From Arenibacter aquaticus (GTDB lineage: Bacteria > Bacteroidota > Bacteroidia > Flavobacteriales > Flavobacteriaceae), in contig NZ_RQPJ01000002.1 in the NCBI RefSeq assembly GCF_003957295.1, forward strand, positions 1 to 64,000: DNA of 64,000 nucleotides, given 5' to 3'. The translations under genes were made by a program, and so were the position numbers. This document shows, piece by piece, positions 19,701 through 26,989 of the stretch (its first letter is position 1; every line of letters begins with the position of its first letter). A model generated the notes under the pieces. It was given only the letters and a program-made list of their open reading frames with translations. It had not been told where the DNA came from and did no database searches.

Positions 19701-20342
19701 TACTAGAGGTCTTACATTATTAGGATCGCGTATTTCATTGGTATGATTAAGCAAGTACATATCCAGATCACCGTCTTTGTCATAATCAAAAAAGGCTGCC
19801 TGAGTGGAATAGCCTGTGTCCGCAATGCCATAGGTTTCGGCCTGTTCCTCAAATTTTAGATTTCCCTGATTAACATACAAAAGGTTCTTGCGTTTATCCT
19901 TATTGAAATTCCCGGACCTACACACATAAATATCCAACAGTCCGTCATGATTAACATCCACCATTGTAACACCAGTAGACCATCCTGGAATAACGATTCC
20001 TGCACTGTCTGAAATATCTTCAAAATTAAGCCCCCCCTTGTTCAGATACAGCCGATCGCCAACCATATTCCCACTAAAGTAGATGTCTGGCAAACCATCA
20101 TTGTTAATATCTCCTATGGCTACCCCACCTCCATTGTACACATAAAAAAAATCGACCATATTAAACTTATCATTTTCCTCAATATGATTGTTAAAGGAAA
20201 TGCTGGTAATAGTAGCCGGCACCAATTCAAATAATGGTTTTTGCGTTGTTTCCTTTTCATCTCCAGCCTTTTTATCCACACAGGACGATAATTGAATGAA
20301 CAAGAAAGGCAATAAGGCTATTTTAACTAACTTTAGCATCAT
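16785..20342 (-). CDS. Giant VCBS/FG-GAP repeat lipoprotein with UnbV/ASPIC domain
   Basis: An 1185-residue lipoprotein (signal residues 1-21, lipobox LSSC). It has two blocks of FG-GAP/VCBS repeats, each with DxDxDG calcium loops (for example DINNDGLPDIYF, DVNGDGWEDILV, DFDNDGFKDLYV, DYDGDGDQDLYV, DFDKDGDLDLFI). They flank an ASPIC/UnbV domain at about 510-600 (HLKGDSLNPIGLGTQV, SSVDKIVHFGLG, ILVSWPDG). Such proteins are predicted to form integrin-like beta-propellers on the cell surface. It lies third after susC-susD, but a strong hairpin separates it from susD, so it is expected at a lower level. A surface glycan-binding or enzymatic role is possible; the family has no firmly assigned function. 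Confidence 0.85.
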   Translation of the reverse strand: MMLKLVKIALLPFLFIQLSSCVDKKAGDEKETTQKPLFELVPATITSISFNNHIEENDKFNMVDFFYVYNGGGVAIGDINNDGLPDIYFSGNMVGDRLYLNKGGLNFEDISDSAGIVIPGWSTGVTMVDVNHDGLLDIYVCRSGNFNKDKRKNLLYVNQGNLKFEEQAETYGIADTGYSTQAAFFDYDKDGDLDMYLLNHTNEIRDPNNVRPLVKDGTGPANDKLYRNEESRGKRIRFTEVGKQAGIVYDGLGLGLGIADVNGDGWEDILVTNDFISNDYLYINKKDGTFEEMSKTYLDHVSHFSMGNDIADFNNDGLEDIVTMDMRPRDNFHEKKMSGPLNFDLFERTLQQGYMPQYMRNTLQINNGTSLNGHPSFSEVGQLLNIDATDWSWAPLFADFDNDGFKDLYVTNGYLRDITDLDFINYTGSLSANVSKDSLDYVLKQKAREMPSIKLSNFLFKNRGDLSFEDVTEKWGLQIPSLSNGAAYADLDNDGDLDIVVNNINEAAFLFENKSNVVLENHYLNIHLKGDSLNPIGLGTQVSLFQKGKQQTVRQALTRGYQSSVDKIVHFGLGDTEMIDSILVSWPDGAVGKVLNPLPDREITISRDEASEDLASKNTVGNSSLFREISTNLKLDHLHEDKVYYDFNRQFLLPHKHSNQGPGLAVGDINNDGRDDFFVGGGYNSSGTLFYGTADGTFRKELLTPNENEKYEEDTGVLFFDYDGDGDQDLYVTSGSNEFYEGSEYYQDRLYANDGQGNFSLDKQALPKIVASGSCVRAADFDKDGDLDLFIGGRLTPLKYPLPPNSYLLENNNGKFTDATNKLAPSIRKVGMVTDALWTDYDLDGDTDLIVVGEFMAIQFFENQNAKLVNSSGKIGLTYTSGWWNSINGGDFDNDGDMDYILGNIGLNTKYSVSANEPLTVYAMDYDNNGSLDPIMSSYNNGNEYPVHSRDDLIKQIPQMKKKFPDYDSYAHATMADVLSNQEKASSYIAKAFLFASVYLQNNGNGKFEIKSLPMQAQIAPVYGILINDYDRDGYLDVLLSGNNYGTEVGVGRHDASKGVFLKGDGKGHFKSVPSRESGLWLNGDNRGAVSIKVNDRQAYLFGRNSNGPKVYVSEVQPTKGTFMDVLPNVAKAIITYKDGKIRLQEFYYGSSYLSQSSRTLFLYGEEDKVVFYDYLGNEVAVNEL

Positions 20343-20387
20343 TAAAAATTAAGGATTCTCCTATTAATATTACCATTTAATAATCAA

Positions 20388-20414
20388 AAAACCTGTCGGT
20401 GAGGACAGGTTTTT
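20388..20414. terminator. Hairpin between susD and the VCBS gene
   Basis: A perfect 8-bp stem (AACCTGTC with GACAGGTT) with a 6-base loop and T runs on both strands. On the minus strand it stands just after susD and before the VCBS gene, so it may end or attenuate transcription into the latter. Confidence 0.75.
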
Positions 20415-20443
20415 CTAAAAAATCTCAACTAACTCAAAAAAAA

Positions 20444-22033
20444 CTACTGATATTGAGGATTTTGGGTAACATTGGGGTTACCTAACACCTCGTTTAACGG
20501 TATGGGTAGCACGTAATCCTTAGCCTTAAGCGTACGGTCCACATCATAAGTATCTATAAATTCTTGGATATAATCGCCCAAATAGTCCGGCGAACCTCCG
20601 AAAGTACTTTTTCTTTTAAGTTCTGGATAAACCTCACACTCCATCGCAAACTCCAATACCCTTTCATTTACAATAGCATCCCTTAAAGCCTCTTGACTAA
20701 GCCCTGAAAGAGGAGTTAGTCCCGCTCTATCCCGCACCAAATTTATACCCAAATAAGGGTCTCCGGTACCACTCTCGTTGGCCGCCTCCGAATGGCCCAA
20801 TAACACATCGGCATATCGCAGATATACTATATTTTTCTCGGTTAGGTTTGCATTGGATATGCCCATTTCTGTGTATTTAGCTGACCAACCATTACCAAAA
20901 ATAAGTTCATCTGGATTATTGGGATCAGCATCTGCAGAAACCATTCCTCCAAAACGACTTAAATTATACGATGCATCGGCACTCCATTTAACAACTGGTC
21001 TTTCACCACTACTATTTGGCCCTACCCTAGTTGTAGGATACTCACTAATAAAAGTACCCGCAATTCTCTTGTCATTTGGATCATATTTTTCCCTGAATGC
21101 CTGAGTAGAATTAATCCAATGCCATCCTACGCCTCCAAGATCATTGGGAAGATCTCCTGGAATAAAGTGCTGATGATAGTTCTGGTTTTCACTGGCATTG
21201 GCCGAGGCGGAGACTTGTGCTTCAAAAATACGTGCACCTGAATTTTCTTCGGCTACGGCGAAATTTTGGGAAAAATCATCAAAAAGTACCATGCCACTCT
21301 CGTTCATAATGGTTTCTGCCGTTACTCGGGCCTCATCCCATTTTTCATCCTGTAGATAAGCTTTCACCAATAAGGCCAACGCAGCCCATTTAGTGGCCCT
21401 ACCAATATTTCCAGAATCGTAGGATTCCGGTAATAGGGAAGCTGCCATATTTAAATCGGCTTCAATTAAATCCAATGCCAACCTTTTTCCATTTTCATTG
21501 GAAGGAAGGTCTTTATCACTCTCGGTCTTTTCCGTGGTTACAGGTATATTGTCAAAATATCGAACCAAGTTATAATAGTAAAAGCCCCTTAAAAACATGG
21601 CTTCCGCCTTTACCCTGTCTATCAAGGCGGTATTGGGCGCCCCGTCCGCCTTAAGTTGATCTGCCTTTTGGATAAGAGCATTGGCCCTATTGATATTTTC
21701 ATATGATATCCGCCAGTAGGCCGCTATGTAATCATCACCCGGGTTTACATTTCCATTCTGAAAATCCAAGGGTCCCTTTTCCCAACCAACTTGATATCCA
21801 ACAAGACATTCGAACACAAATCGATCGTAATAATGGTTAAACCAATCACTTCCATAACCAATCCCGTCATAAACCGCATTGACTCCAAGCTCCAACTGCT
21901 CTGCTGTGGCAAAGAAATTATCCTGAGTGGTAAAGTCGGGATTCTCATCTAAATCCGAACACCCCACAAGCGCTATTGCCAAGGCAAAAAAGAAGAGGAG
22001 CCGATTATACCTATTACTTATATATGTCTTCAT
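20444..22033 (-). CDS. SusD/RagB-family glycan-binding lipoprotein
   Basis: A 529-residue lipoprotein (signal residues 1-25, lipobox LVGC). It is the surface glycan-binding partner of the SusC transporter upstream (29 bp gap). Typical SusD features: N-terminal TTQDNFFATAEQLELGVNAVYDG, the conserved helical segment KAEAMFLRGFYYYNLVRYFD followed by IPVTTEK, TPR-like helices with KWAALALLVKAYLQDEKWDEA, the loop ENIVYLRYADVLLGHSEAANE and the C-terminal YVLPIPLNEVLGNPNVTQNP. This is the classical SusD type, unlike the SusD-like_2 protein near position 3000. The adjacent glycan enzymes and regulator make it part of a polysaccharide utilisation locus. Confidence 0.95.
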   Translation of the reverse strand: MKTYISNRYNRLLFFFALAIALVGCSDLDENPDFTTQDNFFATAEQLELGVNAVYDGIGYGSDWFNHYYDRFVFECLVGYQVGWEKGPLDFQNGNVNPGDDYIAAYWRISYENINRANALIQKADQLKADGAPNTALIDRVKAEAMFLRGFYYYNLVRYFDNIPVTTEKTESDKDLPSNENGKRLALDLIEADLNMAASLLPESYDSGNIGRATKWAALALLVKAYLQDEKWDEARVTAETIMNESGMVLFDDFSQNFAVAEENSGARIFEAQVSASANASENQNYHQHFIPGDLPNDLGGVGWHWINSTQAFREKYDPNDKRIAGTFISEYPTTRVGPNSSGERPVVKWSADASYNLSRFGGMVSADADPNNPDELIFGNGWSAKYTEMGISNANLTEKNIVYLRYADVLLGHSEAANESGTGDPYLGINLVRDRAGLTPLSGLSQEALRDAIVNERVLEFAMECEVYPELKRKSTFGGSPDYLGDYIQEFIDTYDVDRTLKAKDYVLPIPLNEVLGNPNVTQNPQYQ

Positions 22034-22062
22034 AATATACTTTTTTTCTTTTAATTAATATA

Positions 22063-25000
22063 CTAAAATTCTAGGTTAACTCCTACAGTTACTGTTCTAG
22101 AACGGGGGTAGGCGTCATAGTCATCCCCTCTGTTCAAATTATTCTGCCCTCTATTGTTCACCTCAGGATCAAAGCCACTATAGTCCGTTATGGTAAAAAG
22201 GTTTTGAGCACTTACAAAAACCCGGGCCTTACTAATGTACTTTTGGATATTGGGAACAGTATATCCTAAGGAGATATTCTGTAGCCTTATAAAGGACCCA
22301 TCTTCAATAAAATAATCGGAATCCCTATAAGAATTTGCAAAATCCCTGTTCCCATCTATTACAGGTCTTGAAGCGCTTGTATTGGACGGTGTCCAAGAAT
22401 CAGTCAATATATTTGCAAGCTGATTTATTTTCTGCACCCCATCTCCTATTTCCGAAGCCTGTAGGTTTCTTACATCAAAACCTTGCGACCCCCTAAAGAA
22501 AATACCCATGTCAAAGTTCTTGTAATTTAAGGTCGAATTTAGGCCCCATGTAAAATCGGGATTGGGATCTCCCGTAATTACATAATCATCCGGGGTAATT
22601 TCCCCATCACCATTCACATCCCTATATTGTGGATACCCAGGCTTATCACCAGATCTAGAAGGATTACTTGCGATTTCCTCCTCAGATTGAAATATACCGA
22701 TGTAATCATAACCTTTCCAAACACCAATAGGATTACCTGCTTCTACCCAACTGCCGTCAACACCTAGGTGACCACTGGTAGAGCTAGAGAAAAATGGGGT
22801 GCTATCCCCAAGATCTAGGAGTTTATTTCGCAAAATGGAAATATTTCCTGAAACGTTCCATTTAAAATCATCACTGTTAATTACATAACCATCCAGACCA
22901 ACTTCAAATCCTCTGTTTTCCAATGAACCAGAATTTTTCAGGATAGATTCGAAGCCTAAACTACTGGGGATGGTCACAAAAAGTAATAAATCTTCTGTTT
23001 GATTGTAGAAATAGTCCAAGGTTAGGTTTAACCTGTCATTAAAGAAGGAAGCATCCAAACCAATATTGGTCATGGTGGTAGATTCCCACTTTAGGTCTGG
23101 ATTTCCCAATCTGCCATCTGCAAGTCCCAAAACCAAACCACCATTGAACACGTAATTGTATTCGTTAAGGTTGGCCAAGGAATTATAAACGGGAATTTCA
23201 GAGTTACCCGTTAATCCCCAACTACCTCTTAACTTAAGATTGTTTATACTTTCGGATAATTGGGAATCCTCAAAGAATCCTTCGTTGGCAATATTCCAAC
23301 CTAATGCAACTGATGGGAAATTTGCCCACTTATTTTCCTTACCAAATCTGGATGATCCATCCCTTCTAAAGGTAACAGTGGCCAAATACCTCCTATCATA
23401 GTTATAGTTCACTCTTCCCAACAAGGATTCCAACAACCATTCCCTTCTATTAGAAAAAGGTGTTAGTATATCCGGTCCTCCCTGCAGTGTAGCCTGGTCA
23501 ACAGATGCTGCAGTTATACCCCTTGTGGTGGTACTCGTATATTTATTAACTTCTTTTTGAAAGGTATACCCAACAACGGCATCAATGGAATGCTTCTCGC
23601 CAATTTGCTTATTATAGGTAAGAATATTCTCATTCAAGAAATTGGAAGAATTTCTACTTGCCAAGGTAAGCTCTCCGGCATTATCCCTACCCAACCTTGT
23701 GTTGACGGAAGGAAAGAAACTGGTACGATTTACATTAAGGATATCGGCCCCAATACTAGTCTTAGCCTTTAAGCCTTCCAATATATTAAAGGTAAAACCA
23801 GTATTACCCAAAATTCTCGTAGTAATATCCTGATCAGTGGCAAATTCCAATTCCTGCAAAGGATTTATAGAAAAACGTCCGTCGTAAGAAGCCAAGGCAA
23901 AGGTTCCGTCCTCATTGCGCACGGGAACGGTAGGATCTAGCCCCAAAGCCGTGATAATAATACCGCCTGGACCTCCACGATCTGTAGGGGCATTATTGGA
24001 CTCCGTACGGTTAATTGCCCAACTGGAGCTTATATTAAGGAAATCGTTCAAGGCATTGTTGTCTAAATTAAGCCTAATACCATACCGCTGGAAATCGGTA
24101 TTTTTAACAATACCGTCATTCTCGTGATAATTTCCTGTCAAGGCATAACGAGAGTTCTCGTTTCCTCCAGAAAAAGTAAGTTGATGATTTTGAATGATTC
24201 CAACCCTTGTAACTTCGTCCAACCAGTTGGTCCCCTCTCCAAAAGCATCTATCTCCTCTTGTGAATATATAGGCGCACCTCCTTGACTGGTTTCAAGTGT
24301 ATTTAAATAGGTCGCGAATTCAGAACCGTTTAAAACGTCTATGGAATTGGTAATTGTCTGAGTGGAATAGGACCCTTCATAACTAATTTTTGCCTTTCCT
24401 TCCTTTCCTCGTTTTGTTGTAATAAGAACCACCCCATTGGATCCCCTTGAACCATATATTGAAGTCGCCGAAGCATCTTTCAACACTTCAATGGATTGTA
24501 TGTCATTTGGATTTATAGAGGAAAGTGCATTGGAAGCCCTTCTATTACCCCCAGCACCATAGGCATCGTTGTCCGGGTAAATTGGAAAACCATCTATTAC
24601 ATAAAGAGGTTCACTCCCACTATTGATGGAGTTTGAACCACGAATTCGAACAGATACCCCCCCACCTGGAGCGGCAGACGCCTGGGTAACCTGTACACCT
24701 GGTGCCCTGGCCTGAATAGCCTGATCTACGGATGTAACCGGAAGTTCCTTAAACGAGTCCCCATCAATAGAGGAGACTGACCCTGTAAGATCACTTTTCT
24801 TAACGGTACCATATCCCACAATCACCACCTCGTCCAAGGCTTGGGATTGTGGCTCAAGAGTCACATTTATGACGCTACGTCCATTAATAGCAACCTCCTG
24901 GGACGCAAAACCTAAAGAGGAAAAGACCAAGATGTCAACCCCTTCGGGAATATTCAATTCGTAATTCCCATCAAAGTCCGTGATTACACCAGACGTTCCG

Positions 25001-25158
25001 GCTATTACGTTTACCCCAGGCAGCGGGGTGTTGGTTTCTCCATCGGTGACCGTTCCAGAAACTGTATCCTGTGCCACCGCGGCAAAACCAATTAAGAAAA
25101 AGGCCACGAATAAATATCCGCGCCTTAAATACAATGATTTGAGCAAAGTGTACTTCAT
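22063..25158 (-). CDS. SusC/RagA-family TonB-dependent glycan transporter
   Basis: A 1031-residue outer-membrane transporter. Signal peptide residues 1-29 (ending AVAQ); carboxypeptidase-regulatory-like domain at about 30-110 (GTVTDGETNTPLPGVNVIAG); TonB box DEVVIVGYGTVKK; plug domain about 120-235 (YVIDGFPI, GSRGSNGVVLITTKRG); barrel to the C-terminus VTVGVNLEF. It imports oligosaccharide released from the glycan of this locus. Its promoter region holds the ATGGACA direct repeat (25307-25333), about 150 bp upstream, so it is probably under the control of the AraC regulator encoded upstream. Confidence 0.96.
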   Translation of the reverse strand: MKYTLLKSLYLRRGYLFVAFFLIGFAAVAQDTVSGTVTDGETNTPLPGVNVIAGTSGVITDFDGNYELNIPEGVDILVFSSLGFASQEVAINGRSVINVTLEPQSQALDEVVIVGYGTVKKSDLTGSVSSIDGDSFKELPVTSVDQAIQARAPGVQVTQASAAPGGGVSVRIRGSNSINSGSEPLYVIDGFPIYPDNDAYGAGGNRRASNALSSINPNDIQSIEVLKDASATSIYGSRGSNGVVLITTKRGKEGKAKISYEGSYSTQTITNSIDVLNGSEFATYLNTLETSQGGAPIYSQEEIDAFGEGTNWLDEVTRVGIIQNHQLTFSGGNENSRYALTGNYHENDGIVKNTDFQRYGIRLNLDNNALNDFLNISSSWAINRTESNNAPTDRGGPGGIIITALGLDPTVPVRNEDGTFALASYDGRFSINPLQELEFATDQDITTRILGNTGFTFNILEGLKAKTSIGADILNVNRTSFFPSVNTRLGRDNAGELTLASRNSSNFLNENILTYNKQIGEKHSIDAVVGYTFQKEVNKYTSTTTRGITAASVDQATLQGGPDILTPFSNRREWLLESLLGRVNYNYDRRYLATVTFRRDGSSRFGKENKWANFPSVALGWNIANEGFFEDSQLSESINNLKLRGSWGLTGNSEIPVYNSLANLNEYNYVFNGGLVLGLADGRLGNPDLKWESTTMTNIGLDASFFNDRLNLTLDYFYNQTEDLLLFVTIPSSLGFESILKNSGSLENRGFEVGLDGYVINSDDFKWNVSGNISILRNKLLDLGDSTPFFSSSTSGHLGVDGSWVEAGNPIGVWKGYDYIGIFQSEEEIASNPSRSGDKPGYPQYRDVNGDGEITPDDYVITGDPNPDFTWGLNSTLNYKNFDMGIFFRGSQGFDVRNLQASEIGDGVQKINQLANILTDSWTPSNTSASRPVIDGNRDFANSYRDSDYFIEDGSFIRLQNISLGYTVPNIQKYISKARVFVSAQNLFTITDYSGFDPEVNNRGQNNLNRGDDYDAYPRSRTVTVGVNLEF

Positions 25159-25615
25159 TTGAGTTGGTTTTTAGTTGTTAGTTAAATTTAGGTTTACCAG
25201 TAACCTATACTGTAAATAAAGAATGTTGAAAAGTAGAGAACCTTAAAATAGAATTGGACTTCTACACAATTTGGAACAATAGTAATAGGTTTTGTCAATT
25301 TTATAAATGGACAATTTTATTTTGATATGGATTATTTTATTATTAATTGCGAATATATCAATTATAGACTGCCCATCTTAACAAAATACCACTACACCTC
25401 ACTATAAAATACCATTTTAATACACCCGTAAAAAAGACTGAGTACCCTTTGTGGTCATTTAAACCTATTTTTAAATTAAATGTCTTGGCTTTTTTTAGAA
25501 CCGGATGCACTATTATTGTTTTATTTTATTGAAAAAGTACCCTCTTGGCAAAAGCGTACAAAATGTTGATCGGGTTAGTATTTCCTTGTAAATAGTATAA
25601 AACCCAGACGGATTT
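25159..25615. other. Intergenic region upstream of glycan susC
   Basis: 457 bases, strongly A/T-rich, between the araC stop and the susC start; both genes run leftwards. It holds the candidate operator at 25307-25333. No coding sequence was supported; a 72-codon open frame that begins inside araC is a shadow of it. No complete promoter consensus was found for susC, as expected of an activator-dependent promoter. Confidence 0.5.
25307..25333 (+). promoter_or_regulatory. Candidate AraC operator (direct repeat, 20-bp period)
   Basis: ATGGACAATTTTATT at 25307 is followed exactly 20 bp later by ATGGATTATTTTATT at 25327, two matching half-sites on the same face of the helix. This is the usual geometry of AraC-family sites. 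It lies about 150 bp before the susC start. Assignment to the adjacent AraC protein is inference. Confidence 0.5.
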
Positions 25616-26500
25616 TCAGCCATTCTGTTTAGACTTGTAAGCCTTTGGGGAAACACCGATGTACTTTTTAAAAAGTCGAGAAAAGTATAGTGGATCTTCA
25701 AAACCCATTTTAAAGGAAATTTCTTTGACACTTAAATCCGTATAATTAAGATACTCACAAGCTTTTTGGGCTTTTTTTAAATTGAAGAAATGAATAAGGG
25801 AATATCCCGTTCTTTTTTTAAAAAGGTTGAAAAGATAGGATGATGAATAATTAAACTCTTTGGCAATATCATCCGATTTTAGTGATCTATCCAGATTTTC
25901 ACTCAAAAAATCTATAATATTATCTACAAGGTCATTCCGGTCATTCACTTGAAGTGATCGGTCAATTTCTAAATAAACAAAAGAAGTTAAAAAGTTCAAT
26001 CCCAAAATATTCGCATATTCCAGCCTTGGCATTACGTAATTGCTACTTAGAATATGGAATATTTGATTAAACTGTTCAATCCGACTGCTATCGAATGGCA
26101 CAATTTCATATCTATTAAGATTGGACCGGTATCTATCAACTAGACTTTGGGCAATAATCCCGTCAAAGTGCATCCAATATATACTCCATGGATTAAGTTC
26201 ATCGGCCCTATATTTATGCGCAGTTTTTTTAGGTATTATATAGAAGCGATTCGGAAGAACAAGGATTTGTTTACCAGAAATTGTCAACTCCCCCTGTCCT
26301 TCCGTACAATATATTAAGATAAATTCATCGGCACCTTTTTTCCGTATTCTGTGATGAAAACTGGCTTTTGGATAATACCCTATATCCGTTATATAGAAAT
26401 TTTTCGTGATGATATTCGTTTTCAGCCCCGTTTTTATACTTTCAGGAAGAACAATCATCTTCTGCCCCATAAACCCATCTTTTATAGTATAATTATCCAT
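25616..26500 (-). CDS. AraC-family transcriptional regulator with cupin sensor domain
   Basis: A 294-residue cytoplasmic DNA-binding protein. Residues about 30-170 form an AraC-type cupin sugar-sensing domain (YYPKASFHHRIRKKGADEFILIYC, LPNRFYIIPKKTAHKY, WSIYWMHFDG). Residues about 195-290 hold two helix-turn-helix units (LKSDDIAKEFNYSSSYLFNLFKKRTG and KEISFKMGFEDPLYFSRLFKKYIGVSPKAYK). It has no membrane segment, unlike the hybrid two-component or AraC-fused sensors often found in such loci. It stands between the two arms of the locus, divergent from the sulfatase gene, so it is the likely local regulator, responding to a sugar released from the glycan. Confidence 0.93.
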   Translation of the reverse strand: MDNYTIKDGFMGQKMIVLPESIKTGLKTNIITKNFYITDIGYYPKASFHHRIRKKGADEFILIYCTEGQGELTISGKQILVLPNRFYIIPKKTAHKYRADELNPWSIYWMHFDGIIAQSLVDRYRSNLNRYEIVPFDSSRIEQFNQIFHILSSNYVMPRLEYANILGLNFLTSFVYLEIDRSLQVNDRNDLVDNIIDFLSENLDRSLKSDDIAKEFNYSSSYLFNLFKKRTGYSLIHFFNLKKAQKACEYLNYTDLSVKEISFKMGFEDPLYFSRLFKKYIGVSPKAYKSKQNG

Positions 26501-26618
26501 GTTTTAATATAGTTTGTCTATGTTCTCGCCTTTCGAAAATAACTAATATTGAAAATCAAAGACACTGATACACAAAATTACTATTAAAACTTAATTAATG
26601 TAGGTATAAATTGGATTA

Positions 26619-26644
26619 TTATGTTTTTTGGACAAAAAACATAA
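26619..26644. repeat. Perfect 12-bp-arm palindrome
   Basis: Left arm TTATGTTTTTTG, two-base centre GA, right arm CAAAAAACATAA: 24 of 26 positions are symmetric with no mismatch in the arms. It lacks a G/C stem, so a terminator is unlikely. It lies about 120 bp before the araC start and 345 bp before the sulfatase start, which fits a dimer binding site in the shared control region. The binding protein is unknown. Confidence 0.6.
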
Positions 26645-26655
26645 CATTAAATAAA

Positions 26656-26681
26656 TGTCCATTATATAAATTAACATCCAT
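26656..26681 (-). promoter_or_regulatory. Candidate AraC operator half-site pair (minus strand)
   Basis: On the minus strand ATGGATG (26681-26675) and ATGGACA (26662-26656) repeat in the same direction 19 bp apart. It faces the araC gene and may serve autoregulation. Weaker than the pairs at 25307 and 26719 because the period is 19 rather than 20. Confidence 0.35.
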
Positions 26682-26718
26682 GCTTTCATAAAGCATTTAC
26701 AAGAATGTAAAAATCTAA

Positions 26719-26745
26719 ATGGACAGTGGAAATAAAAAATGGAAC
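26719..26745 (+). promoter_or_regulatory. Candidate AraC operator for the sulfatase operon
   Basis: ATGGACA at 26719 and ATGGAAC at 26739 repeat in the same direction 20 bp apart, as in the site before susC. It lies about 245 bp before the sulfatase start, on its strand. Confidence 0.42.
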
Positions 26746-26989
26746 CCAACAAACGACAAGTATGAAAACAAAAATCGGAAAATCTTAGCTTTGAAATTAC
26801 CAAAGAGCATGAGTAGCTTTAAACTACTGACCCTATGCTTCCTGTCAAAAGATTTATTGGTCTAGGTTTCACCCAGTTCATACCTAGTCTCCTTATCATT
26901 AAACAAGGAAAATTGTAAATAGTGACTCAACATTTAACAACCCCCAATCTGGAGTAAAATCCTAGTTATTGATTATAGGGATAAATAAT

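Larger units (their letters stand above)
26501..26989. other. Divergent control region of araC and the sulfatase operon
   Basis: 489 bases without a supported gene; one 70-codon minus-strand frame is a chance frame. It has three candidate regulatory elements: a perfect palindrome at 26619-26644, an ATGGA pair on the minus strand (26656-26681) and one on the plus strand (26719-26745). Between them lies a small hairpin (TGCTTT and AAAGCA type, about 26681-26695). Confidence 0.55.

Noticed and set aside
26591-26803. 70-codon open frame in the araC/sulfatase control region
   Set aside because: Lies across the palindrome and operator motifs, has runs of Tyr, Phe and Ile typical of A/T-rich noncoding DNA.
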